Of a stretch of DNA of 64,000 nt, positions 57,305 through 64,000 are shown one piece after another (the stretch's first letter is position 1; every line of letters begins with the position of its first letter). The notes under the pieces were generated by a model. That model was not told where the DNA came from. It did not search any database and worked only from the letters and a program-made list of their open reading frames with translations. The translations under genes and the position numbers were made by a program. Source of the stretch: JAAYBF01 sp963715445 (GTDB lineage: Bacteria; Actinomycetota; Thermoleophilia; Solirubrobacterales; Thermoleophilaceae); contig OY970240.1 in NCBI GenBank assembly GCA_963715445.1, positions 1,984,001 through 2,048,000 of the forward strand, given 5' to 3'.

Positions 57305-58952
57305 TCGCGGACAGTCGATAGGCCAGGACACGATGGTCGGCCAGGCGCCGCTCGTTCGGGTGGAGGGCTTCTCCTACCGCTACCCCGAGCGCGAGGTGGA
57401 TGCGCTGCGCGACGTGACGCTCGAGCTCGGCCCGGGGAGCTTCACCGTGCTGGTCGGCGAATCGGGATCGGGCAAGTCGACGCTCCTGCGCGCGCTCTGC
57501 GGGCTCGTTCCCCACTTCCACGGCGGCGATGTGGCCGGGGAGCTGGAGGTCGGCGGGATGAGCGTGCGGGAGCACGGCCCGGGCGAGCTCGCGGCCGTGT
57601 GCGGAACCGTCTTCCAAGACCCCGAGGTCCAGGTGGTGATGGGCGGCGTGCGCGCTGAGCTCTCGCTGCCGCTCGAGCACCGCGGCGAGACGCCGGCGGC
57701 CGTGGCCCGTGCCGTCGAGGAGGTGGCGCTGACGCTGGGCATCGCGCACCTGCTCGACCGTCGCAACGACACGCTCTCGGGAGGCGAGCTGCAGCGGGTT
57801 GCGATCGCCGCCGCGCTCGTCCACCGTCCGGCCCTGCTCGTGCTCGACGAGCCGACCTCCCAGCTCGACCCCGTCGCCGGGGACGAGCTGATCTGGCTGT
57901 TGCGTCGCCTCAACGAGGAGCAGGGCACGGCGGTCGTGATCGCCGAGCACCGGCTCGAGCGCTGCCTGCCCGCGGCCGATCGCGTGATCGCGATCGATGG
58001 TGGCGCCGTCGTCTGCGACGCGTCTCCGGAGGAGTTCCTCGCCTGGGCGGTGGAGGACGGTGGCGGGCTCGCCACGCCGATCTCGAGGCTCTTCGACCTG
58101 ACCGGCCTCGGCCCGCTGCCGACTTCGGTCAAGGAGGCCCAGGCGCTGCTCGGTGACGCAGGGCTCGTCCCCGCGCCGGGCGAGCCTCTCCAGCAGACGG
58201 CCGATTCCGAGGAGAGAGCGCCGAGGCGCCCATGGCGCCGCCGCGAGCGTGAGCCGGCCGCCGTGGAGGCACGTGGACTGTGGCACGAGCTGGAGGACGG
58301 CGTGGCGATCCTGCGCGGCATCGACCTGCGTGTGGAGCCCGGCGAGCTGGTCGCGCTGATGGGGCGCAACGGCGCCGGCAAGTCCACGCTCCTGCGCCAC
58401 CTCAAGGGCCTCGCCGAGCCGACGCGAGGCAGCATCGAGCGCTCCGGCGAGGTTGCCTTGCTGCTCCAGAACCCGGGCGACTACCTGATCCACGAGCACG
58501 CCGGTGAGGAGGTCGGGCTCGCGGGCCTGGCCGCCGCCGGGCTCGCCGATCGGGAGCAGTCCAACCCGCGCGACCTCTCCGGCGGGGAGCGCCAGCGCCT
58601 GGCGCTCGAGATCGTGCTGGAGGGCGGGCCCTGCGCCGTGGCCTGCCTCGACGAGCCCACGCGCGGCATGGACCGCGCGCACAAGGATGCGCTCGCGGCC
58701 CGTCTTGGCGAGCTGGCGCAGGACGGCGCGGCGGTGATCGTCGCGACTCACGACACGGAGTTCGCGTCCACCTTCGCCACGCGCGTCGTATTGATGGGAC
58801 AGGGGGTCGTCATCGCGGACGGCCAGCCCGTCGAGGTGCTCGCGGGCGGCTGGCACTTCTCGACCGAGGTGGCGCGCGCGCTCGGCGGCGCCGGTGGAGC
58901 GCTGACCCCCGAGGAGGGAGCCGAGCTGATCGGAAGGGAGCTGGCCCGGTGA
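57297..58952 (+). CDS. Fused double ECF ATPase (EcfA-EcfA')
   Basis: 551 aa containing two ABC ATPase modules. Module 1: Walker A GESGSGKST, Q-loop VFQDPEVQ, signature LSGGELQRVAIA, Walker B LLVLDEPTSQLD, H-loop AEHR. Module 2: GRNGAGKST, LLLQNPGDYL, LSGGERQRLALE, ACLDEPTRGMD, ATHD. All motifs are intact in both halves. The linker between them (about 285-325) is variable. It powers substrate release by the S-component. GTG 57297 overlaps ecfT by 8 nt; ATG 57333 is the alternative. The downstream gene overlaps by 4 nt. Confidence 0.94.
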   Translation: MPDRGQSIGQDTMVGQAPLVRVEGFSYRYPEREVDALRDVTLELGPGSFTVLVGESGSGKSTLLRALCGLVPHFHGGDVAGELEVGGMSVREHGPGELAAVCGTVFQDPEVQVVMGGVRAELSLPLEHRGETPAAVARAVEEVALTLGIAHLLDRRNDTLSGGELQRVAIAAALVHRPALLVLDEPTSQLDPVAGDELIWLLRRLNEEQGTAVVIAEHRLERCLPAADRVIAIDGGAVVCDASPEEFLAWAVEDGGGLATPISRLFDLTGLGPLPTSVKEAQALLGDAGLVPAPGEPLQQTADSEERAPRRPWRRREREPAAVEARGLWHELEDGVAILRGIDLRVEPGELVALMGRNGAGKSTLLRHLKGLAEPTRGSIERSGEVALLLQNPGDYLIHEHAGEEVGLAGLAAAGLADREQSNPRDLSGGERQRLALEIVLEGGPCAVACLDEPTRGMDRAHKDALAARLGELAQDGAAVIVATHDTEFASTFATRVVLMGQGVVIADGQPVEVLAGGWHFSTEVARALGGAGGALTPEEGAELIGRELAR

Positions 58953-60871
58953 CCTGGCAGCTGTCCTCGTTCGCGATCCTCGCGCTGCTGCTGGTGCTCG
59001 GCTTCGGCTGGTACGAACGCCGCCGCCCACCGGCCCGCGTGGTCGCTCTCGTGGCCGTTCTCGCCGCGCTGGCCGTGGTCGGCCGGCTCGCCTTCGCGGC
59101 GATCCCGAACGTCAAGCCCACCACGGACATCGTCCTCTTCGCGGGCTACGCGCTCGGGCCGATCCCCGGCTTCGCGGTCGGCTCGATCACCGCGCTCGTG
59201 TCGAACGTCTTCCTCGGCCAGGGCCCCTGGACCGCGTGGCAGATGGTCGGCTGGGGCGCCTGCGGCGTCGGGGGCGCGCTGCTCGCGCGGATGTCCGGCG
59301 GCCGAGACCTGGGGCGGGTGCCGCTGGCGATCGCCTGCGGCGTCGCCGGCCTCGCGTTCGGAGCGTTCATGGACGTCTACCAGTGGACGCTCGCCGCCCA
59401 GCAGGATCTCGCCACCTATCTGGCCATCTCCGGCACCTCGCTTCCCTACAACCTCGCTCACGCCTTTGGCAACGTGGGCTTCTGCCTCCTGATCGGTCCG
59501 ATCTTCATCCGCTCGCTGCGCCGCTACCGCCAGCGCTTCGAGGTCCACTGGGAGGCTCCGGCTCGAGCGGTCGGCGCCGCGCGGGGCATTGCGGTGGCGG
59601 CGCTTGCGGCTCTCGCGATCGCCACGGGGCTCACGGTGCCCACAGAGTCAGCGCGGGCGGGTGGGCAGCACGCAGAGGCCAGCTCTACACCGGCGGCGCA
59701 GCTCGCGGCGGCGTCGCCCGCGAAGCGGGCGGTGCGCTACCTGGCGGCGGTCCAGAACCGCGACGGCGGCTTCGGCGGCGGGCGCGGGCTGTCCTCCAAC
59801 CAGCTCTACACCGGCTGGGTAGCGCTGGGGCTGGCCGCGGCCCGGCGCAACCCGCGCGACCAGCGGCGGGCCCGCGGCCGGGCGGTCACGCGCTACCTGC
59901 GCAGCCAGCTCGGCGGCCTGACCGACATCGGCGAGATCGAGCGCACCGTTCTCGTCCTGCGCGCGGCGGGGATCTCGCCGCGCTCGTTCGGCGGGCGCGA
60001 CCTGGTTGCCGACATCGAGCGCCGCCGCCGCCCGAACGGCTCGATCGCCGAGTACGTCAGCTACACGGCGTTCGGCATCCTCGCGCTGAAGGCATCTGGC
60101 GCCCCGGTCTGGGGAACCGCGGCTACCTATCTCGAGCGCTCGCAGAACTCCGACGGCGGCTTCGGCATAGCGCCCGGTACCTCGAGCGACACGGACATGA
60201 CCGGCGCGGCCCTCCAAGCACTTGCGGTGGTCGGCCGCGGGAGCGGGGAGGCCTCACGCCGAGCGGTCGAGTACCTGGTCCGCCGGCAGAGCCCGAACGG
60301 GGGCTTCGGCGCCACCGAGGGGCGCGACCCCAACGCCCAGTCGACCTCCTACGCCGTGCAGGGCCTACTTGCCGTGAAGGGCGCGCCGGGAACGCTGAAT
60401 CGCGCCATCTCCTACCTGAAGCGCCTCCAGCGTTCGGACGGATCGTTCCGCTACTCCAGCTCGAGCGATCAGACACCCGTCTGGGTGACCGCCCAGGTGC
60501 TGATGGCCCTGCGCCGCAAGCCTCTGCCGCTGGCCGCTCTGCCGCGCAAGAAGCGTCCCCGCGCGAGCGCCGCCGCCACTCCGCCTGCCGAGGGGACAGC
60601 GCAAGATGGCGCCGCCGCCAAAGATCGGAAAAAGGGCTCCGCCACCGCCGGCAGCTCCCAGTCCCCGGCGGCCGAGGAGAGCGGCGGGACCACAGCCGCC
60701 CCGGCCGCCTCTTCGGAGCAGGCCGATTCTCAGCTCGCGAGCGCGGCGGCCGATCGCGCCGACGAGGAGGGCGGCGGGTCAACCACGCTGATCGTCCTCG
60801 GCGCATGCGCGGCCCTGATCCTCGCGGGCATGCTGCCCTGGCGCTTTCGCGCCAAGCCTCTCGACGGCTAG
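58949..60871 (+). CDS. ECF S-component fused to an extracellular alpha/alpha-barrel (prenyltransferase/transcobalamin-like) domain
   Basis: 640 aa with an unusual layout. Residues 1-195 form an ECF S-component of about six helices (VVGRLAFAAIPNVKPTTDIVLFAGYALGP...GFAVGSITALVSNVFLGQGPWTAWQMVGWG). One further helix (about 212-230) leads outside. Residues about 255-535 are repeats of the squalene-cyclase/prenyltransferase type, each with a Q-x-x-D/N-G-G/S-F core (VQNRDGGFGGG, SQNSDGGFGIA, RQSPNGGFGAT, LQRSDGSFRYS). A low-complexity linker and a last helix (about 615-635) follow. The same alpha6/alpha6 fold makes the corrin-binding half of intrinsic factor. I infer a membrane B12 receptor-transporter fusion. 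Confidence 0.88.
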   Translation: MTWQLSSFAILALLLVLGFGWYERRRPPARVVALVAVLAALAVVGRLAFAAIPNVKPTTDIVLFAGYALGPIPGFAVGSITALVSNVFLGQGPWTAWQMVGWGACGVGGALLARMSGGRDLGRVPLAIACGVAGLAFGAFMDVYQWTLAAQQDLATYLAISGTSLPYNLAHAFGNVGFCLLIGPIFIRSLRRYRQRFEVHWEAPARAVGAARGIAVAALAALAIATGLTVPTESARAGGQHAEASSTPAAQLAAASPAKRAVRYLAAVQNRDGGFGGGRGLSSNQLYTGWVALGLAAARRNPRDQRRARGRAVTRYLRSQLGGLTDIGEIERTVLVLRAAGISPRSFGGRDLVADIERRRRPNGSIAEYVSYTAFGILALKASGAPVWGTAATYLERSQNSDGGFGIAPGTSSDTDMTGAALQALAVVGRGSGEASRRAVEYLVRRQSPNGGFGATEGRDPNAQSTSYAVQGLLAVKGAPGTLNRAISYLKRLQRSDGSFRYSSSSDQTPVWVTAQVLMALRRKPLPLAALPRKKRPRASAAATPPAEGTAQDGAAAKDRKKGSATAGSSQSPAAEESGGTTAAPAASSEQADSQLASAAADRADEEGGGSTTLIVLGACAALILAGMLPWRFRAKPLDG

Positions 60872-60893
60872 CCCCGGCTGTTGGCCCCAGCGG

Positions 60894-61733
60894 CTAGCGC
60901 AGGGTGCGAGCAACGAGCGCGTCGAACCAGCGGTCCGGGATGCGCTTGGCGACCATCCACCGAATGCGGGCATCGCGGCCCACCAGGTAGCGCGTGCGCG
61001 GTCGCTTCGCCGTGAGCGCATGGGCGATGCTCTCGGCGACCTCCGAGGGCTCGATGCCCGTCTCTGAGGCGATCTTGACGGACTGCTTGCGAATCGCCTC
61101 CACGAGGACGGCGTAGCGGCGCTTCCCCTCCTCCGGAACCACCGCCTCGATCTCGTCGGCGGTCGAGGTGCCCTTTGCCCAGATCGGCGTCTTCACTCCG
61201 CCGGGCTCGATCACCGAGACGCTGATGCCCTGCCCGTGCAGCTCGCGGCGCAGGGTGTCGCTCACAGCCTCGAGCGCGAACTTCGAGGCGCTGTAGGGCC
61301 CCACCATGGGAAGCGCGATCCGCCCTCCGATGGAGCTGACGTTGACGATCCGCCCGCGCGCTGAGCGCAGCAGTGGAAGGAACGCCTGGATCACCGCGAC
61401 CTGGCCGATCAGGTTCACCTCGAGCTGTTCGCGGAGCTTGTCGATCGGCATGAACTCGAGCGGCCCGGACACCGCGATCCCGGCGTTGTTGACGAGCCCG
61501 GAGAGCCCTGCGGAGCCGACCTTCTCGCCGACCTCCTTGGCCGCGGTCGCGATCGACTCCGCGTCGGTCACGTCGATCGCCAGCGGTTTGACGCCGTGCT
61601 CGCGCAGGCGCTCCGCGTCGCCGTGGCCGCGGATGCCGGCGAAGACCTCGAAGCCCTCGTCGCGCAGCCTCTCGGCTGTGGCGAAGCCGATTCCCGTGGA
61701 TGCCCCGGTGATCACAACCGTCCCGCGCGCCAT
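60894..61733 (-). CDS. Short-chain dehydrogenase/reductase
   Basis: 279 aa classical SDR with TGASTGIG (about 9-16), NNAG (about 86-89), active-site Ser in VNVSSIGG and YSASK. The C-terminal extension of about 40 residues (RTRYLVGRDARIRWMVAKRIPDRWFD) is common in the subgroup acting on hydrophobic substrates such as steroids or retinoids. ATG 61733 lies 8 nt from a leaderless -10 that overlaps the divergent nitroreductase promoter. It converges on the B12 operon. Confidence 0.9.
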   Translation of the reverse strand: MARGTVVITGASTGIGFATAERLRDEGFEVFAGIRGHGDAERLREHGVKPLAIDVTDAESIATAAKEVGEKVGSAGLSGLVNNAGIAVSGPLEFMPIDKLREQLEVNLIGQVAVIQAFLPLLRSARGRIVNVSSIGGRIALPMVGPYSASKFALEAVSDTLRRELHGQGISVSVIEPGGVKTPIWAKGTSTADEIEAVVPEEGKRRYAVLVEAIRKQSVKIASETGIEPSEVAESIAHALTAKRPRTRYLVGRDARIRWMVAKRIPDRWFDALVARTLR

Positions 61734-61741
61734 GGCAGATG

Positions 61742-61747
61742 ACCCTA
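61742..61747 (-). promoter_or_regulatory. Leaderless-type -10 (TAGGGT) of the SDR gene
   Basis: TAGGGT on the minus strand ends 8 nt before ATG 61733; only 5 bp separate it from the plus-strand -10 at 61753. Confidence 0.6.
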
Positions 61748-61752
61748 TCCGG

Positions 61753-61758
61753 TAGCGT
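61753..61758 (+). promoter_or_regulatory. Leaderless-type -10 (TAGCGT) of the nitroreductase gene
   Basis: TAGCGT ends 7 nt before GTG 61766. The two divergent genes have only 32 bp between start codons, so both promoters must overlap each other and the opposing gene. Confidence 0.6.
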
Positions 61759-61765
61759 CGAGCCC

Positions 61766-62275
61766 GTGGAGCTGGAAGAGGCGATTCGGGGGCGGCGCAC
61801 GCACAAGGCGTACGTGCCCGAGCCCTTGGAGCGGGAGACGCTCGATGAGCTGTTCGATCTCGCGCGCTGGGCGCCGAACCACCACCTGACGAACCCGTGG
61901 CGCTTCCGCGTGCTCGGCCCGGAGGCGCTCGCCCGGCTGAAGCGCGCCGCCGGCCCCGACGCCGCCGCGAAGCTGGATCGCGCGCCGACGCTCGTCTGCG
62001 CGTCGGTGAAGATGTCGGGGGACCCGGTGCAGGACGAAGAGGATCTCTGCGCCGCGGCCTGCGCCGTCTTCATCGTGCTGCTCGCCGCCCACGCGCGTGG
62101 CCTGGCCGGCTACTGGCGGACCCCAGGAGTGCTGCGCACGCCCGACGGCGCCGCGGCGGTCGGCATGAACGAGGACGAGCTCTTCGTGGCGCTGATCCAC
62201 CTCGGCCACGCTCGCCAGGAGAAGGAGCCGCCCGAGCGGCTGCCACCCGCGGACTTCGTCTCCTACCTCTCGTGA
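61766..62275 (+). CDS. Nitroreductase family FMN protein
   Basis: 169 aa with the nitroreductase opening VELEEAIRGRRTHKAYVPEPLERETLDELFDLARWAPNHHLTNPWRF (FMN-binding RRT...A and the PNHHLTNPWRF loop) and GLAGYWRTPGVLR near 110-122. It may reduce flavin, nitro or dehydro-cofactor substrates. Because cofE in this window lacks the nitroreductase-like domain of FbiB, this protein is one candidate for the missing dehydro-F420 reductase, an inference without linkage support. GTG 61766 is set by a leaderless -10. Its stop overlaps the next start (GTGA). Confidence 0.88.
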   Translation: MELEEAIRGRRTHKAYVPEPLERETLDELFDLARWAPNHHLTNPWRFRVLGPEALARLKRAAGPDAAAKLDRAPTLVCASVKMSGDPVQDEEDLCAAACAVFIVLLAAHARGLAGYWRTPGVLRTPDGAAAVGMNEDELFVALIHLGHARQEKEPPERLPPADFVSYLS

Positions 62276-63978
62276 TCTCCCGCGCCACCGCACTGACCGC
62301 CCTGGAGCGCGACGAGTTCGACGTCGTCGTGATCGGCGGAGGGATCACCGGCGCGGGCGTCGCGCTCGACGCGGCCTCGCGCGGCTACACGGTCGCGGTG
62401 GTCGAGAAGGCCGACTACGCGGCCGGCACGTCGAGCCGCTCGTCGAAGCTGATCCACGGCGGCCTGCGCTACCTGCAGAACTTCGATCTAGGTCTGGTGC
62501 GCGAGGCGCTGCTCGAGCGCCAGCTGCTGGTCAACCTCGCGCCCCACCTGGTGCGGCCGCTGCCGCTTCTGATCCCCGCCTTCGAGGGCCGCCGCCCGGA
62601 TCGAGTCACCGGCGTCGGGCTGAACATGTACGACGTCATGGCCACCGAACGCCGGCGCCGACGCGGCGGCGGTGGGGCCGACGAGGCCAAGCGACGCCGC
62701 TCCAGCGAGGACGAGTGGAGCCCCGAGCGCCACCGCACGATTGACGCCGAGGAGACGCTCGAGCTGCTGCCTGCGCTCGCGTCCCGGAGTCCAACCGCCT
62801 CGTACCTCTTCTACGACTGCCAGACCGACGACGTGCGCCTGGTGCTCACGATCCTGGGCGAGGCCGAGCGCTACGGCGCCGTCTGCGCCAACTCGGTCGA
62901 GGTGGCGGGCCTCGTGGAGCGCGACGGGCGCGCGGCCGGGGTGCTGTGCCGCGATGCGATCGGCGGCGGCGAGTTCGAGGTCGCGGCCACGAACGTGGTC
63001 AATGCCACAGGCGTCTGGGCCGACCGGATCCGACCGGACGAGCTGCACGCAGAGGCCGAGGTGCCGAAGATCCGCCCGAGCCGCGGCACCCACGTCACCG
63101 TCTCGGCGGAGCAGCTCCCGGTGGTCGCAGGGGCGATCGTCCCGGCGGGCAGCGGCCGCTCGATCTTCGTCCTGCCCTGGCTCGGCCGCACCCTGATCGG
63201 CACTACCGACAACAACTACGAGGGGGGCCTCGACCACATCCCTCCCGCGGAGGAGGACATCGAGTACCTGCTCGACGCCACCAACGAGTTCTTCGCCACC
63301 TCCCTGACGGCGTCCGACCTGACCGGCGCCTACGCCGGCGTGCGCCCGCTGATCTCGACCGGGGACCCGAAGAAGTCGGTCGACATCTCGCGCAAGGCGG
63401 AGCTCTACGAGACGAGCTCGGGCCTCGTGACGATCACCGGCGGCAAGCTCACCACCTGGCGGCGGATGGCCAAGATGGCGGTCGATCGGATCGTGGAGCG
63501 CGAAGGTCGCCAAGCGCCCTGCCGCACCGCCGAGATCCCCCTCGGGATGAGCGTCGAGCCGGAGGACCTGCCGGAGGTCGAGGGCGTGGGGGAGGAGACG
63601 CGGCGGATGCTCGCCGGCCGCTACGGCTACGCGGCGCACGAGGTGCTCCAGCTGGCCGCTTCGGATCCGGCGCTGGCGCAGCGGATCAGCCCCGAGCTCC
63701 CGGATCTCGTAGCGGAGGCGTCCTTCGCCGCGAAGCGCGAGCAGGCGCGCGGTCTCGCCGATGTCCTGCTGCGCCGCACCCGCCTCGGCCTGCTCGATGC
63801 TCCGGCCCTCACTAAGGAGGGCGCCGAGGGCCCCAGGGCGGCGGCTCAGGCGATGGCGACCGTCCTCGGCTGGGACTCGGCGCGGATCGAGGCGGAGCTG
63901 CTCGACTGGCGCGACATCGCCGCGCGCGAGGGCCTCGTGCCGGGCGCCCCGGTTCCGCAGCCCGCCGAGTCGGCATGA
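62272..63978 (+). CDS. glpD: Glycerol-3-phosphate dehydrogenase, FAD-dependent (GlpD/GlpA family)
   Basis: 568 aa. FAD Rossmann loop VVVIGGGITGAGVALDAASRGYTVAVVE at about 19-46, GTSSRSSKLIHGGLRYL at about 55-71, and the C-terminal GLVTITGGKLTTWRRMAKMAVDRI and DUF-type helical cap are all typical. It oxidises glycerol-3-phosphate to dihydroxyacetone phosphate at the membrane. A basic Gly/Arg-rich insertion (about 126-150, ATERRRRRGGGGADEAKRRR) interrupts the substrate domain and is unusual. The GTG overlaps the nitroreductase stop, and its own stop overlaps the next gene (ATGA). Confidence 0.93.
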   Translation: MISRATALTALERDEFDVVVIGGGITGAGVALDAASRGYTVAVVEKADYAAGTSSRSSKLIHGGLRYLQNFDLGLVREALLERQLLVNLAPHLVRPLPLLIPAFEGRRPDRVTGVGLNMYDVMATERRRRRGGGGADEAKRRRSSEDEWSPERHRTIDAEETLELLPALASRSPTASYLFYDCQTDDVRLVLTILGEAERYGAVCANSVEVAGLVERDGRAAGVLCRDAIGGGEFEVAATNVVNATGVWADRIRPDELHAEAEVPKIRPSRGTHVTVSAEQLPVVAGAIVPAGSGRSIFVLPWLGRTLIGTTDNNYEGGLDHIPPAEEDIEYLLDATNEFFATSLTASDLTGAYAGVRPLISTGDPKKSVDISRKAELYETSSGLVTITGGKLTTWRRMAKMAVDRIVEREGRQAPCRTAEIPLGMSVEPEDLPEVEGVGEETRRMLAGRYGYAAHEVLQLAASDPALAQRISPELPDLVAEASFAAKREQARGLADVLLRRTRLGLLDAPALTKEGAEGPRAAAQAMATVLGWDSARIEAELLDWRDIAAREGLVPGAPVPQPAESA

Positions 63979-64000
63979 GGCTGCGGCTGCGCGACGCCAC
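63975..64000 (+). CDS. Start of a further gene, cut by window end
   Basis: ATG 63975 overlaps the glpD stop (ATGA) and the frame is open for the remaining 8 codons (MRLRLRDA). Too short to identify. Confidence 0.5.

Noticed and set aside
56874..59030. 718-codon frame antisense to the ECF ATPase
   Set aside because: Shadow frame; both ABC modules on the plus strand have every motif intact.

Overview
The window is GC-rich DNA from an actinobacterium. Class Thermoleophilia (Solirubrobacter/Conexibacter-like) is my best guess, from overall gene content only. Supporting signs are a complete coenzyme F420 set (a fused FbiC plus CofC, CofD, CofE and NADPH:F420 reductase), an F420-type (Ddn-like) reductase, a YrbE/MlaE permease, and a very regular pattern of leaderless promoters (TANNNT, 6-9 nt before an ATG or GTG). 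Genes are tightly packed and many neighbours share GTGA/ATGA overlaps.

Layout. 1-3.9 kb: ZIP metal permease, DtxR-type regulator, small unknowns, an NMT1-type binding protein and an aquaporin-family channel. 4-11 kb: fbiC, a GntR regulator facing an orphan yrbE, then the leftward F420 block npdG-cofD-cofC-cofE. 11-20 kb: SDR, HMG-CoA-lyase-type enzyme, sulfatase-like phosphohydrolase, envelope glycan genes, enoyl-CoA hydratase, 3-hydroxyacyl-CoA dehydrogenase and acyl-CoA carboxylase beta subunit. 20-30 kb: five tRNAs, an alkane hydroxylase operon (alkB, rubredoxin, TetR), a phosphotriesterase-like enzyme, a GGDEF-EAL protein, a large acyl-CoA dehydrogenase, and a DUF2867/TetR pair with twin operators. 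30-36.5 kb: F420-type reductase, TauE and YibE/F permeases, then a zinc group (cysteine-free ribosomal protein S18, CDF efflux pump, ZnuA-like lipoprotein behind a 7-1-7 palindrome, Fur/Zur regulator). 36.5-40 kb: copper group (unknown secreted protein, CopC-CopD fusion, YcnI). 40-48 kb: superoxide dismutase and YceI gene divided by three TTGC-N4-GCAA sites, FMN reductase, tRNA-Leu, a free-standing LAGLIDADG protein, a fatty acid hydroxylase, and two VGYGD ion channels flanking a CadC-like ArsR and a methyltransferase.

48.1-53.3 kb is a lower-GC island bounded by a 23-bp direct repeat. One copy is the 3' end of an intact tRNA-Glu, the other a remote fragment of it. Inside are a KAP-family P-loop NTPase, an unknown alpha-helical protein, two tiny zinc-ribbon proteins and a membrane-anchored protein. 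No integrase is visible. It looks like a small mobile, possibly defensive, cassette.

53.5-60.9 kb is the most striking locus. A cobalamin riboswitch leads into three secreted proteins with DUF4430 (transcobalamin C-terminal-like) motifs, an EcfT protein, a fused double EcfA ATPase, and an ECF S-component fused to an extracellular alpha/alpha-barrel repeat domain of the fold used by intrinsic factor and transcobalamin. Together they suggest a bacterial B12 uptake machine built from the two halves of a transcobalamin-like binder plus an ECF transporter. The window ends with an SDR, a small nitroreductase, a GlpD-type dehydrogenase and the first codons of another gene.
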